Made by a program: the position numbers and the translations under genes. Below are positions 41,862 to 51,367 of a stretch of 64,000 nucleotides of DNA, in pieces (position 1 is the stretch's first letter; each line of letters starts with the position of its first letter). Source of the stretch: Aurantiacibacter xanthus (lineage in GTDB: Bacteria > Pseudomonadota > Alphaproteobacteria > Sphingomonadales > Sphingomonadaceae); the NCBI RefSeq assembly GCF_003584015.1, contig NZ_QXFM01000006.1, positions 1 to 64,000 on the forward strand, read 5' to 3'. Below the pieces are notes generated by a model. The model saw nothing but the letters and a program-made list of their open reading frames with translations. It was not told the origin of the DNA and did not search any database.

Positions 41862-43952
41862 ATGAGGAGAGAGGGCATTTCCACCAGCATCAAGGCGCTT
41901 GCCGCCAGCGCATCGCTGATCGCACTGGGCGTGCCCGTTGTGGCTTTCGCCAGCGACGACGAGCGACCCACCCGCGACGTCGAGGCCAACGAGGGCAACG
42001 TCGTGCGCGACACCACGACCGGCGACATCATCTATGTCTACGGGCGCGGCGAAAGGCGCATCGGCACGGCAGGCGCGGCCAGCGAAGGCGGGGTGGCCGG
42101 GGCGGACATCGAAGTGCGCCCGTTTCTGCGCCCCGGCGAACTGCTGGAGGCGACCCCGGGCCTGATCGCCACCCAGCACTCGGGCGGGGGCAAGGCCAAC
42201 CAGTTCTTCCTGCGCGGGTTCAACCTCGATCATGGCACCGACCTGTCGGTCTATATCGACGATATGCCGATGAACTTCCGGACCCACGGCCACGGTCAGG
42301 GCTATCTCGACGTCAACGGCCTGATCCCCGAAACCGTCCGGCGGGTCGACTATCGCAAGGGCCCCTACCGCGCCGACACCGGCGACTTCAGCTTCGTCGG
42401 CACGACGATGATCACCACCCACGACCGGTTGCAGCCCTTCGCCACCGCCGAAGTCGGGTCCTACGGATACCGCCGTTTCGTCGCGGGCGGCTCAGTGCCG
42501 CTGGCGGGCGGCGACCTGCTGATGGTCGGACAGGTCAAGCTCAACGACGGGCCATGGGAACTGCCGGAAGACTTCACCGGCGTGTCGGGCCTGATCAAAT
42601 ATTCGCGCCCGCTTGGCGATGGCGAGTTCAAGCTCTCGCTCAACCTCTATGACGCAAGCTGGAACCCGACCGAGCAACTGCCCGAGCGGCTGATTGGCAC
42701 GCCGCTGTGCGAAGACCGTTTCTGCAGCCTCGAAGACAGCCTCACCGGCTTCACCGAGCGGCAGATCCTCACCGCCAACTACCAGTCCGACAGCTGGAAG
42801 ATCACCGGCTATGTCCAGCACTACAACTGGAGCCTGCTGTCGAACTTCACCTATTTCCTCGAAGACCCGGTCAACGGCGACCAGCTGCGCCAGTACGATG
42901 CGCTGTGGACCTATGGCGGGCGGATCGAACACACCGCGCAGCTGTCGGACTGGCTCTCGCTCCGCGTCGGGGCCGAGGGGCGCTACGACGACATCTCGCG
43001 CGTGGGGCTCGACGAGACCATCGCGGGTGAGAAGGAATTCACCGTTGGGGCCTTCGCGGTCGATGAAAAGTCGGCGGGGTTCTACGCCGAAGCCATCGCC
43101 CGCCCCGTCGATGGCCTGATGCTCATCGGCGGCCTGCGGCAGGACTTCTACAACTTTCGCACCAAGGCGCTCGAAGGCGCGGCGAGCTGGAGCGGAGACG
43201 TGTCGGACGAGGCTTTCGGCGTGAAGTTCGGCGCGAACTACGAGGTGGTGCCCGGCATCGCCCTCTTCGCCAACTACGGCGAGGGCTTCCATTCGAACGA
43301 CGCGCGCGGCGTCACCGCTCCGACCGACCCGGCCCCAGGCCTCGTCGAGGGTGATTTCGAGGAGGTGGGCCTGCGCTTCGAACGCGGCGGGCTGATCTTC
43401 TCGGGCGTCTACTGGTGGTCGAGCATCGAGAGCGAGCTGATCTACGTCGGCGATGCGGGTGCGGTCGAACCCTCCGACCCGAGCGAGCGGCGCGGCTATG
43501 AGCTGACCGCTTTCTACAAGCCCGTCAATTGGCTGGCGCTTGATGCGGTGTGGACCGGCAGCCATGCCCGTATCGTCGGCCTGCCCGAGGGCGAGAACTA
43601 TGTGCCCGGCGCGCTCGAAAGCTCGGGCGAACTGGGCGTCTCGGCGATCTTCCCCGAGTTCAACGCCGCCGCGCGGCTGCGCTATCTCGGCCCGCACGCG
43701 CTGATCGAGGACAATAGCCAGCGCGGCGCATCGACGCTGCTGCTGAACCTGCGCACCGCCTGGACCCCGCGCAATCTGGCAGGCTTCGAAGTCTATGCCG
43801 AGCTGCTTAATGCGCTCGATTCAGACGACGACGACATCGACTATTACTACGAGACGCGTTTCCCCGGCGAACCGGCGGAAGGCGTGCTCGGTCGCAACAG
43901 CCGCATCGTGGAGCCGCGCCAGCTGCGCGTGGGTGTTACCAAGCGGTTTTGA
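41862..43952 (+). CDS. TonB-dependent receptor
   Basis: A 696-residue outer-membrane receptor with a signal peptide (IKALAASASLIALGVPVVAFA-SDD). The plug domain includes LEATPGLIATQHSGGGKANQFFLRGFN and DLSVYIDDMPMNF, followed by a His/Gly-rich THGHGQGYLDVN. The beta-barrel ends in the aromatic LRVGVTKRF needed for outer-membrane assembly. The ligand is not evident; the conserved HGHGQGY loop might bind metal. No Shine-Dalgarno precedes the ATG at 41862, whereas GAGGAGAGAGGG lies inside the first codons. A strong terminator follows. It is divergent from the membrane-tethered regulator. Confidence 0.94.
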   Translation: MRREGISTSIKALAASASLIALGVPVVAFASDDERPTRDVEANEGNVVRDTTTGDIIYVYGRGERRIGTAGAASEGGVAGADIEVRPFLRPGELLEATPGLIATQHSGGGKANQFFLRGFNLDHGTDLSVYIDDMPMNFRTHGHGQGYLDVNGLIPETVRRVDYRKGPYRADTGDFSFVGTTMITTHDRLQPFATAEVGSYGYRRFVAGGSVPLAGGDLLMVGQVKLNDGPWELPEDFTGVSGLIKYSRPLGDGEFKLSLNLYDASWNPTEQLPERLIGTPLCEDRFCSLEDSLTGFTERQILTANYQSDSWKITGYVQHYNWSLLSNFTYFLEDPVNGDQLRQYDALWTYGGRIEHTAQLSDWLSLRVGAEGRYDDISRVGLDETIAGEKEFTVGAFAVDEKSAGFYAEAIARPVDGLMLIGGLRQDFYNFRTKALEGAASWSGDVSDEAFGVKFGANYEVVPGIALFANYGEGFHSNDARGVTAPTDPAPGLVEGDFEEVGLRFERGGLIFSGVYWWSSIESELIYVGDAGAVEPSDPSERRGYELTAFYKPVNWLALDAVWTGSHARIVGLPEGENYVPGALESSGELGVSAIFPEFNAAARLRYLGPHALIEDNSQRGASTLLLNLRTAWTPRNLAGFEVYAELLNALDSDDDDIDYYYETRFPGEPAEGVLGRNSRIVEPRQLRVGVTKRF

Positions 43953-44003
43953 TTCAGTCCCCGGGTGAAGCTCCCGATTGCGGTGGGAGCTTCTCCAACC
44001 AAT

Positions 44004-44047
44004 GCCCGCCCGTCCTCATCCCCCCCAGGACGGGCGGGCTTCTTTTT
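44004..44047. terminator. Strong intrinsic terminator after the TonB-dependent receptor
   Basis: GCCCGCCCGTCCT (44004-44016) pairs perfectly with AGGACGGGCGGGC (44027-44039), followed by TTCTTTTT. It lies between convergent genes and may serve both. Confidence 0.93.
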
Positions 44048-44049
44048 CC

Positions 44050-45177
44050 TCACGAGAGGCTGCCGATCACCTCGGGCAAGGCTGCGGCATAGCGCTGCAC
44101 ATCGGGCAGCAACCCGGTGCTGACGCGCGAATATTGCGTCCACTGGCCGTAGGCACCGCGGATCAGGATGCCGCGCGCGGCCATGGCGGCGCGCACCTTT
44201 TCCGCATCGGGCACCTCGACGAAAACGAAGTTGGTCTGGCTTGGCAAGGCGGTCAGCCCCGCCGCGGCGACGGCATCGAGGATCATCTCGCGGCCTTCGA
44301 GGATCATGGCCTTGCTGCGATCGAGGAAGCCCTGATCGTCATAGCTGGCAATGGCGGCGGAAAGCCCCGAGACATTGCCGCCGAAGCTCATCAGATAGCC
44401 GGAAATGCGCTCGGCATTGGCTTCGCTGGTGATGGCATAACCCACGCGCATCCCGGCCATGCCGTAGATCTTCGAGAAGGTGCGGCAGACAATCACGTCA
44501 TGCCCCTCACGCACGAGATCGATCACCGAGTTGCCTGCGGGGTCGTCGGTCAGCTCGTTGTAGGCCTCGTCGATCAGCAGCGTGGCATGGGGCGTGACCT
44601 GCGCCGCCAGCGCGCGCAGCTCGGGTTGCGGCACGACCATGCCGGTGGGGTTGTTGGGGTTGCAGATCTGCACCAGCGATACGCTCTCACCGAAGGCGGC
44701 CCCCATTCCGGCCAGATCGACCTGCATGTCGGGCGTCAGCGCGATGCGGGTTGCCGTGGCCCCCTTCTTCTCGCCATACTGCACCGTCGTATCCCAGAAC
44801 AGGCCGGGGCACAGGATCTTGCCCTCGCCGCCCCATGCCAGTGCAATAGCACAAAGCAGCTCGGTCGAACCACTGCCCAGCACGACCTGCTTCGGGCTCA
44901 CCCCGTGGCGCTCGGCGATCATGGCGGTGAGGTAGGAGACGCCTCCGTCGGCGTAATAACACCCCTTCACCCCGGTCTCGGTGATCGCCGCCAGCGCACT
45001 CGGCGCGGGGCCATAGGGGTTTTCGTTGCGGGCGAGCAGCGCCACCTCGGGCTTGGGTCCGAAATGGCTGACCACTCCGGCCGCGCTCACCGGCAGAACG
45101 GCCTGAGCCGAGGTCGCCCCCGCGAGCCCCGTCAGCGCGGCCGATCCGGCCAGAAATCCTCGGCGTGATGCGTGCAT
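44050..45177 (-). CDS. HisC-like PLP aminotransferase with Tat signal peptide
   Basis: A 375-residue class I/II aminotransferase resembling histidinol-phosphate aminotransferases. ARNENPYGP, the QICNPNNPTG motif, LIDEAYNE and the PLP-lysine segment RTFSKIYGMAGMRVGY (Lys in TFSK) are all present. Unusually, the N-terminus is a twin-arginine signal: SRRGFLAGSAALTGLAGATS, with a cleavage site near SAQA. This predicts export of a folded, cofactor-loaded enzyme to the periplasm. The substrate is unknown. The TauE-type permease gene lies 46 bases upstream on the same strand, so the two may form an operon. Confidence 0.9.
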   Translation of the reverse strand: MHASRRGFLAGSAALTGLAGATSAQAVLPVSAAGVVSHFGPKPEVALLARNENPYGPAPSALAAITETGVKGCYYADGGVSYLTAMIAERHGVSPKQVVLGSGSTELLCAIALAWGGEGKILCPGLFWDTTVQYGEKKGATATRIALTPDMQVDLAGMGAAFGESVSLVQICNPNNPTGMVVPQPELRALAAQVTPHATLLIDEAYNELTDDPAGNSVIDLVREGHDVIVCRTFSKIYGMAGMRVGYAITSEANAERISGYLMSFGGNVSGLSAAIASYDDQGFLDRSKAMILEGREMILDAVAAAGLTALPSQTNFVFVEVPDAEKVRAAMAARGILIRGAYGQWTQYSRVSTGLLPDVQRYAAALPEVIGSLS

Positions 45178-45223
45178 GGTCTGTCTCCTGTTAGCGCGTT
45201 TACTCCTCGCCTCCTGCGGACAT

Positions 45224-46042
45224 TCAGGCGTGTGTTATCATCGTTACGCCCACGAAAATCAGGTAGATGCCGAAGACCCGCCGCAGCAGCCCCTCGCTCA
45301 GCTTGTGCGCCATGGCGACGCCCAGCGGCGCGCACAGCACCGAGGTGACGATCACCACGGCGGCGGCGGCCCAGTTGACATAGCCGACCGAGCCCCACGG
45401 CAGCCCCGGCTCACCCCAGCCGATAATCATGAAGCCGATGGTGCCGGGAATGGCGATGATCGCGCCCATGCCCGAGGCGGTGCCGATGGCGCGGTGAATG
45501 CCGTTGCCGCACACGCTCATCACCACGGTGGTGATCGTGCCCCCGCCGATCCCGAGCAGCGCGGAAACAAGCCCCAGCGACCCGGCGAGCCCCGCCCGCG
45601 CCGCTCCCTGCGGCATCGCGAGCATCATCGCGCTGGCGCGGATCTTCGGCGCGAGGAAATAGATAGCGAAGGAAAACACCCCCACCGCGAAGATCACCGC
45701 CAGCGTTTCCGAAGTAACCCGCCCCGCGATCAGCGCCCCCAGCCCTGTTCCAGCCACGACCCACGGGGCCCAGGTCCTGAGCACCTCGACATCGACTGCA
45801 CCGCGTGCGGCATGGCTCTTCACAGCGCGCAGTGAGGTGAAGATGATGGTCGCCAGCGAGGTGCCCACCGCGACATGGGTCATCTGGTCGGGCCGTCCGC
45901 CAAGCAGAGGGAGGATCAGCACCAGCGCCGGGACCACGACGAAGCCCCCGCCGATCCCGAACAACCCACCGGCGAAGCCCGCTCCCGCTCCCGCTGCGAG
46001 CAGGGCGAGAACTGGCAGAAGGAGGTCGGCGGAGAGGATCAC
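45224..46042 (-). CDS. TauE/SafE-family permease
   Basis: A 272-residue membrane protein with about eight helices and two copies of the TauE/SafE pattern: GFAGGLFGIGGGFVVVPAL and SALLGIGGGTITTVVMS. The family exports sulfite, sulfoacetate or other small anions. The substrate is unknown. Translation starts at GTG 46042. It lies upstream of the exported aminotransferase, suggesting co-transcription; a link to an amino-acid-derived organic acid is a guess. Confidence 0.88.
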   Translation of the reverse strand: MILSADLLLPVLALLAAGAGAGFAGGLFGIGGGFVVVPALVLILPLLGGRPDQMTHVAVGTSLATIIFTSLRAVKSHAARGAVDVEVLRTWAPWVVAGTGLGALIAGRVTSETLAVIFAVGVFSFAIYFLAPKIRASAMMLAMPQGAARAGLAGSLGLVSALLGIGGGTITTVVMSVCGNGIHRAIGTASGMGAIIAIPGTIGFMIIGWGEPGLPWGSVGYVNWAAAAVVIVTSVLCAPLGVAMAHKLSEGLLRRVFGIYLIFVGVTMITHA

Positions 46043-46315
46043 GGATGCGACTATATCATTCCAATCACAAAACCGGAAAAGAAAGTGAATAATTCAATGT
46101 TATTCGAATCATTTTGCCGTATTTACATCTTAGATAGAAGGATATCATGAATTTCCACCGGAACGAGACGTTAGAGTCGCCGCCAGACGGGCGATTTCAA
46201 ACCTCGCTCGTGACCGGACCATTGCATCGCTTGCGCTTTCTTGCGCATAGCAGCACCGAAGCGGGCCAGCCGGCCCGGTCCGCGCCGCCGGGGCAACCGA
46301 AGGAGAAACACCCCA
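46043..46315 (+). promoter_or_regulatory. AT-rich gap upstream of manA
   Basis: The first 100 bases (46070-46150) are strongly AT-rich and probably carry divergent promoters for the TauE-type gene and manA. A frame from ATG 46147 has a good AAGGA Shine-Dalgarno but encodes an unrecognised, Pro/Arg-rich product that overlaps manA out of frame. Confidence 0.4.
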
Positions 46316-47125
46316 ATGATCCTCCCAATCCGCATGATCGAGAAAGTCTGGGGCCGCGAACATTTACCCGCGCCGTTCTCGGCGCCGGATGGGCAGCGGA
46401 TCGGTGAGGTCTGGTTCGAGCCGCCCGCCGCGCTCGATCAGCTGCTGGTGAAATATATCTTCACTTCGGAAAAGCTCTCGGTGCAGTGCCATCCGTCCGA
46501 TGAGCAGACGCAGGCCATGGGGCTCGGCAAGCAGGGCAAGGAAGAGTGCTGGCTGGTGGTCGATGCCGAACCGGGGGCGACGCTGGGGATCGGATTCGAT
46601 GCACCGCTCGATAGCGAAGCCATGCGCGCCGCCGCCGAGGATGGCAGTATCGTCGACCTGATGACCTGGTACCAGGTAAAGGCGGGCGACTTCTTCTACA
46701 TCCCCGCCAGCACCGTCCACGCGATCGGGCCGGGCTGCACGATCATCGAGATTCAGCGGAATTCGGACATCACCTATCGCCTTTACGACTATGACCGGCC
46801 GCGCGCACTGCATCTGGAAGAGGCCGCGCAGGTGGCCTGCGGCGAGCCCTACGATCTTGCTGCAAACAGCACCTATGTCGGGCACGATTCGGATGTGAAC
46901 CTCGTCGACGGTCCGCTCTTCCGGCTTGACCAGCTCGCTGGCGGACCCGATGCGGCGATTTCCGCGCGCTATCGCGGGCCGCTGCTGGTGATCCCGCGCG
47001 AAGGTTCGGTGGTGGTCGACGGCGAGACGGTCAGCCCCGGCCAGTGCGCGCTGGCCGAAGAAATCGACGCGGTGCAGTTTGCCGAGGCAGGCACCTGCCT
47101 GATCGCACAGCCGATGCCGGGCTGA
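46316..47125 (+). CDS. manA: Class I mannose-6-phosphate isomerase
   Basis: A 269-residue cupin-type isomerase interconverting mannose-6-phosphate and fructose-6-phosphate. Zinc and active-site residues lie in LSVQCHPSDEQ and IPASTVHAIGPG, with IIEIQRNSDITYRLYDYDR in the second barrel. It is shorter than the roughly 390-residue enteric ManA, as in many alphaproteobacteria. The ATG at 46316 has AAGGAG about ten bases upstream. The downstream acyltransferase could share a polysaccharide or surface-glycan role, but that is inference. Confidence 0.93.
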   Translation: MILPIRMIEKVWGREHLPAPFSAPDGQRIGEVWFEPPAALDQLLVKYIFTSEKLSVQCHPSDEQTQAMGLGKQGKEECWLVVDAEPGATLGIGFDAPLDSEAMRAAAEDGSIVDLMTWYQVKAGDFFYIPASTVHAIGPGCTIIEIQRNSDITYRLYDYDRPRALHLEEAAQVACGEPYDLAANSTYVGHDSDVNLVDGPLFRLDQLAGGPDAAISARYRGPLLVIPREGSVVVDGETVSPGQCALAEEIDAVQFAEAGTCLIAQPMPG

Positions 47126-47160
47126 CGCTGCGCGGCAAGCGAGGTCACCAGAACCAACCG

Positions 47161-48405
47161 ATGCCCATGCAACATGCTTCGCCTTCTTCGCCCCGCGAGC
47201 GTTTCCACGGGCTCGATAGCGCGCGTGCGATCATGCTGCTGCTCGGGATTCCGTTCCACACCGCCGCCATGTACAGCATGAAAGGCGGCTGGCTGGTCGA
47301 CGCGCATCAGCCCTCGTTCCTCGCCAGCCTGATTTCGGCGCTGGTCCATTCGTTTCGGATGCCCGGCTTCTTCATACTCGCGGGGTTCTTTGCCGCCATG
47401 CTGCTGGCGCGGCGGCCTGCCGGACAATGGCTGTCGAGCCGGGTCAAACGCCTGCTCGTGCCCTTTGCCACCTCGCTGCTGCTGCTCGGCGGCTGGGAGG
47501 TCTTCTGGATGGGCGCAAGCGCGGGCCTCGAACCGGCGGCGGCGCTCCGCTGGACGCTCGACCAGTTTCCGGGGCGCTGGGTCAACCATCGCTGGTTCCT
47601 GATCGTGCTTTTCGCCTTTTGCGTGATGAGCGCGGCCCTGCACGCGGCTCCTGCCGTTGCCTCGCGGTTGCGCGCGGCGTGGCGCTGGCTCGGTCCTGCG
47701 CAGCTGCCGTTGCTGCTGGTGGTGGTGCCAATCGCCTCCCAGTTTCTCACCGCCGAGCTGGCGGCACTGCTTCCGCGCGGAGAGACGCGAGTGAACCTCC
47801 AGCGGATCGTGATGTTCGCGCCCTATTTCCTGATCGGCGCGCTCGCCTTTGGGGACCGCCGCCTCGCGCAGATCGTGTTCCGCCCCGGCCTTCTCGTCAG
47901 GATCGTGGGAGCCTTGCTGCTGCTGACCTATTGCATCTTCGCGCTGACCCTGCGCGACTTCCTCTCCTTTACCGAGATCCCGCACACGGTCATGCGGCCG
48001 CTGGCCTTTTCAGTTACGGCGCTGTCGGGCGTATTCGTCTCGGCCCTGTTCTACTATTATGTCGGCAAGGTCTTCGCGCAGGGGCACGCGGTGGTGCGCT
48101 ATTTCGTCGCCGCCTCGCTGGTGATCTACCTGTTCCACGAGGTGTTCCTGCTCCCGCTCGGCGTCGCCTTCCGTCAGGTGCACTGGCCGGCAGAACTCGA
48201 AATGCTGGCCATCGCTGGCGCGACTCTGGCTGGTGCTGTACTGATGTTCGAGGCAGTACGACGTTCGGCATGGCTGAGCCTGCTGTTCAACGGCGGCCCC
48301 GCGAGCCCCGCACAGCCTCGCGCCTTCGTGCTCTCCCGCCGGTTCCGCAGCGAGCTGGAGAGCGAGGATTGCGTGGCTCCGGCAACGCCGCCGCGCCTAG
48401 GCTGA
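47161..48405 (+). CDS. Acyltransferase-3 family membrane protein (MdoC/OpgC-like)
   Basis: A 414-residue polytopic membrane protein with about ten helices. It begins ERFHGLDSARAIMLLLGIPFHTA, the acyltransferase-3 start with the catalytic-type His. SFRMPGFFILAGFFAAMLL and VNHRWFLIVLFAF follow. These proteins transfer acetyl or succinyl groups to glucans, lipids or other surface sugars. This type resembles the glucan-succinylating MdoC. Start ATGs at 47161 and 47167 are both possible and no good Shine-Dalgarno is seen. The 35-base gap after manA permits co-transcription. Confidence 0.88.
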   Translation: MPMQHASPSSPRERFHGLDSARAIMLLLGIPFHTAAMYSMKGGWLVDAHQPSFLASLISALVHSFRMPGFFILAGFFAAMLLARRPAGQWLSSRVKRLLVPFATSLLLLGGWEVFWMGASAGLEPAAALRWTLDQFPGRWVNHRWFLIVLFAFCVMSAALHAAPAVASRLRAAWRWLGPAQLPLLLVVVPIASQFLTAELAALLPRGETRVNLQRIVMFAPYFLIGALAFGDRRLAQIVFRPGLLVRIVGALLLLTYCIFALTLRDFLSFTEIPHTVMRPLAFSVTALSGVFVSALFYYYVGKVFAQGHAVVRYFVAASLVIYLFHEVFLLPLGVAFRQVHWPAELEMLAIAGATLAGAVLMFEAVRRSAWLSLLFNGGPASPAQPRAFVLSRRFRSELESEDCVAPATPPRLG

Positions 48406-48493
48406 AACCACCTGCTCCCATTATTGTTAATTTCACTAGTTGCAAAATACATTTCGCCGTGGAACGGTTGGTTCATGTCAGGAGTCAAACGGA

Positions 48494-48937
48494 GTGAGTG
48501 ATCTGGACTGGGGACTACTCTCGAACTCGGTCGGCCCACGGGTCCGGCTGCTGCGCAACAATCTGAACGCGCGATCCATCGCCGCTTCGGACCCTTTCGG
48601 GCTGCCGACGGGGTCGCTCACGATCATGTCGCTGATCGCCCAGAATCCGGGCAGCTCGCAGAAAGAGCTGGCGGACAAGGCGGGCATCACCGGGCCCGGC
48701 CTCGTCAGTCTGGTTGACGATCTCGAGCGGCACGGGCTGGTCCGGCGCGATCGCTCGACCACCGACCGCCGCCGCAACATGCTCGTCCTCACCGACAAGG
48801 GCGAAAAGACCGTGGCGGAGATGTTCAAGGTGGTATCGCAGATCGAGGCACCGATCCGCGAAGAGCTGAGCGCGAAAGAGCTGGACCAGCTGATCGGCCT
48901 GATCGACCGCGTGCTCAAGGCGCTCGGCGAAAGCTGA
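48494..48937 (+). CDS. MarR-family transcriptional regulator
   Basis: A 147-residue winged-helix regulator. LIAQNPGSSQKELADKAGI is the first helix of the motif, TGPGLVSLVDDLERHGLVRR the recognition helix, and STTDRRRNMLVLTDKGEK the wing. The GTG at 48494 has AGGAG nine bases upstream and starts the conserved region; an upstream start at 48440 is less likely. The AT-rich run at 48417-48460 probably carries its promoter. A second MarR-type gene follows 262 bases later on the same strand. Its target is unknown. Confidence 0.9.
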   Translation: MSDLDWGLLSNSVGPRVRLLRNNLNARSIAASDPFGLPTGSLTIMSLIAQNPGSSQKELADKAGITGPGLVSLVDDLERHGLVRRDRSTTDRRRNMLVLTDKGEKTVAEMFKVVSQIEAPIREELSAKELDQLIGLIDRVLKALGES

Positions 48938-49199
48938 CCGAATCGGTGCAGCAATGGCCGCAGACGACAGCCGGACGAGCTATGCTCAGCCGATCGGGCC
49001 TGGCCCGACCAGCCAGCGCTTCCTGTCATATGACTATTCCAAATAACTATTAGCATTTCATCTATCTGACGGTTATTGCTACCAGACCCGTCAAGGCCTG
49101 CTCTTGCGGGGACGCCGGGTGGCGGGTAAGCGCCTGGGCTCGGCAGCCCGCGCTAACGGCAGCCCGTTCCAGCCTTGCCGGTCAGTTCGAGGATTATCA
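48938..49199 (+). promoter_or_regulatory. Gap between the two MarR genes
   Basis: It holds an AT-rich stretch (about 49020-49085) with CCTGTCATATGACTATT at 49022, nearly identical to a 17-base sequence at 4801 upstream of dnaA. No gene is seen. The promoter of the second MarR gene is presumably here. Confidence 0.4.
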
Positions 49200-49718
49200 G
49201 TGCCGCATCGCCAATCCAGCACATCGTTCGAGGTCTACAAGCAGGGGGGCACCACCCGCGAGATCCGCATGATGATCGATTTCGTCCTGCTGGTGCGCGG
49301 CTTCCGCAACAAGCTCGACGAGGAACTGCGCAAGATCGGCCAGAGCGCGGCGCGGATGGAAACGCTCGCCGCGATCCTCAACATGCAGGGCGACAAGTCG
49401 CAGAGCGACGTCGCCCGGCGGCTGCGAATCGAGGGGGCCACGGTCACGCGCATGGTCGATATCCTGAGCAAGGAAGGGCTGGTCGAACGCACCCCCGACG
49501 CGCGCGACCGCCGCGTCAACCTGTTGTCGCTGACGCCGGCAGGCGTGGACACGGTGGAGCGGATCTTCACCATCTACGACCGCGTGCGCGGGCATATGCT
49601 CGAAGGCATGGACGCCGACCAGATCGACGAGATGACGCTCGTGCTCGAAAGCATGATCGGGCGGCTCGATATGCCCTACAGCGACGAACCCGCAGACGAG
49701 CCCGTCAGCCCGCAATAA
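49200..49718 (+). CDS. MarR-family transcriptional regulator
   Basis: A 172-residue MarR-type regulator with an N-terminal extension (HRQSSTSFEVYKQGG). The DNA-binding part is ETLAAILNMQGDKSQSDVARRL, IEGATVTRMVDILSKEGLVER and the wing DARDRRVNLLSLTPAG. The acidic C-terminus ends DEPADEPVSPQ. The GTG at 49200 follows GAGGA at seven bases spacing; an in-frame GTG at 49104 has no support. Its last 14 bases overlap the convergent GMC oxidoreductase gene, which may be a target. Confidence 0.9.
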   Translation: MPHRQSSTSFEVYKQGGTTREIRMMIDFVLLVRGFRNKLDEELRKIGQSAARMETLAAILNMQGDKSQSDVARRLRIEGATVTRMVDILSKEGLVERTPDARDRRVNLLSLTPAGVDTVERIFTIYDRVRGHMLEGMDADQIDEMTLVLESMIGRLDMPYSDEPADEPVSPQ

Positions 49719-51288
49719 GCTCGGCCGCTTTCTCCGCGATCACCACGGCGGGGGCATGGGTGTTGCCGCGAATGATGGTGGGCATGATCGAGGCATCGGC
49801 CACGCGCAGGCCCGAAACGCCCTTCACCCGCAATTCGCTGTCGACCACCGAGCCCATCGCGCAGGTGCCGACCGGATGGCCCGCGCTGATCAGCGAGCTT
49901 TTGAGCCAGCCTGCAATCGCCTCGTCGCTTTCGGCATCGGGGCCCGGCGCCAGTTCGAACGCCGCGACCTTGCGCGCCGCCTCGGTGGCGAAGAAGCGGC
50001 GGATAAAGCGGAAGCCGCGCAGCAGCCGCTCGCGGTCGCCCTCGGCGGTCATGAAATTGAACTGCACTTTAGGCAGCGCCGCCGGATCACCGCTCGCCAG
50101 CGTAACCTCGCCCCGGCTCTCAGGGTCAAGCAGGATCGCGCCGCAGCTGAACATCGGTGTCGGAGCCTTGCGCCACAGCGGGAACCATGGCCGCGCATCA
50201 TAACCCGAATGGACGATCTGGAACTGGATATCGGGCCGCGCCTGATCCGCGCCCGAGCGCACGAACCCCTGCACCGACATCGGGCTCTGGCTGAGCTGGC
50301 CACTGCCGCCGAGTTCCCACTTCAGGTAGTTGAGCACCAGCCGGTCGAGCCGGATCTGGCGGTTGAAGTCGATATCGACCGAGGCCTTGTACAGCGCCAT
50401 CGCAATCGGGTGATCCTGCAGGTTCTGCCCCACCCCCGGCAGATCCAGCGCCACGGCAATGCCCTGCGCCTGCAAGGCAGCCGCTGGACCGATCCCTGAC
50501 AGCATCAGCAATTGCGGACTGCCGAAAGCCCCCGCGCTGAGGATCACCTCGCGCCGCGCACCGATGCGGACGGCCTCCCCGCCGCGCATGACCTCCAGCC
50601 CGGTCACGCGGCCTTGTTCGATCACCACCCGCTGCGCCGGACAGCCCGAGATCACACTAAGGTTCGCACGTCCCGCCACCGGGTCGATAAAGGCGCGCAC
50701 CGTACTCGCGCGGCGGCCCTTGCGGATCGTGCAATCGGGCATGCCGAAGCCCTCGGGCGCGGGCACGTTGAAATCGGGGCACTCACCCAATCCCAACTCA
50801 CGCGCCGCGCCGAGGAAGGCGGGTGTCAGCGTGGGATCGGGCCGCATCGGCGAGACCGCCATCTGGCCCTCGTCGCCGTGGATCGCGCTCGCCCCGCGCC
50901 AGTTCGCCTCCGAGCGTTTGAACAGCGGCAAAAGCTCGTCATAGCCCCAACCGGGATTGCCCGCATCGCGCCACTGGTCGTAGTCGGCGGCGGCGCCGCG
51001 GATATACATCGTGCCGTTGATCGAAGAGCAGCCCCCCATCACTCGCCCGCGCGGGATCGGTTGGGTGCGGCCATCGAGACCGGGATCGGGCTCGGCCTCG
51101 AAACCCCAGCCAAAACGCGGATCAGCCGCCGCCTGCATCCAGGTGAGCGGGCTTTCGATGAGCAGGTCGCGCGTGTCGCCGCCCGCTTCGATCAGCGCCA
51201 CCCGGCAGGCCGGATCGGCGCTCAGCCGGTTGGCCAGCACACAGCCCGCACTGCCCGCGCCCACGATGATATAGTCGAACTGTTCCAC
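49705..51288 (-). CDS. GMC-family FAD-dependent alcohol/choline-type oxidoreductase
   Basis: A 527-residue flavoprotein of the glucose-methanol-choline family. FAD-binding FDYIIVGAGSAGCVLANRLS is at the N-terminus; the first GMC signature is GRVMGGCSSINGTMYIRG and the second is GAFGSPQLLMLSGIGP. The C-terminal catalytic His-Asn pair lies in SAGHPVGTCAMG and GNTHAPAVVIAEK. Members oxidise choline, polyethylene glycol or other alcohols; the substrate is unknown. Translation starts with GTG 51288, preceded by AGGA. It is tail-to-tail with the second MarR gene, and no betaine-aldehyde dehydrogenase is adjacent. Confidence 0.92.
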   Translation of the reverse strand: MEQFDYIIVGAGSAGCVLANRLSADPACRVALIEAGGDTRDLLIESPLTWMQAAADPRFGWGFEAEPDPGLDGRTQPIPRGRVMGGCSSINGTMYIRGAAADYDQWRDAGNPGWGYDELLPLFKRSEANWRGASAIHGDEGQMAVSPMRPDPTLTPAFLGAARELGLGECPDFNVPAPEGFGMPDCTIRKGRRASTVRAFIDPVAGRANLSVISGCPAQRVVIEQGRVTGLEVMRGGEAVRIGARREVILSAGAFGSPQLLMLSGIGPAAALQAQGIAVALDLPGVGQNLQDHPIAMALYKASVDIDFNRQIRLDRLVLNYLKWELGGSGQLSQSPMSVQGFVRSGADQARPDIQFQIVHSGYDARPWFPLWRKAPTPMFSCGAILLDPESRGEVTLASGDPAALPKVQFNFMTAEGDRERLLRGFRFIRRFFATEAARKVAAFELAPGPDAESDEAIAGWLKSSLISAGHPVGTCAMGSVVDSELRVKGVSGLRVADASIMPTIIRGNTHAPAVVIAEKAAELIAG

Positions 51289-51367
51289 CTGTCCTGCCGC
51301 CCGTTCAGCCTCTCACACCGGCAGACCTAGCGCATTGTAACGATCGTGAGAATAGGGTGCCGCGACC

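Noticed and set aside
46147-46407. 86-codon frame upstream of and overlapping manA
   Set aside because: Although AAGGA precedes the ATG, the product is unrecognised, Pro/Arg-rich and overlaps manA out of frame. A leader-peptide role cannot be excluded.
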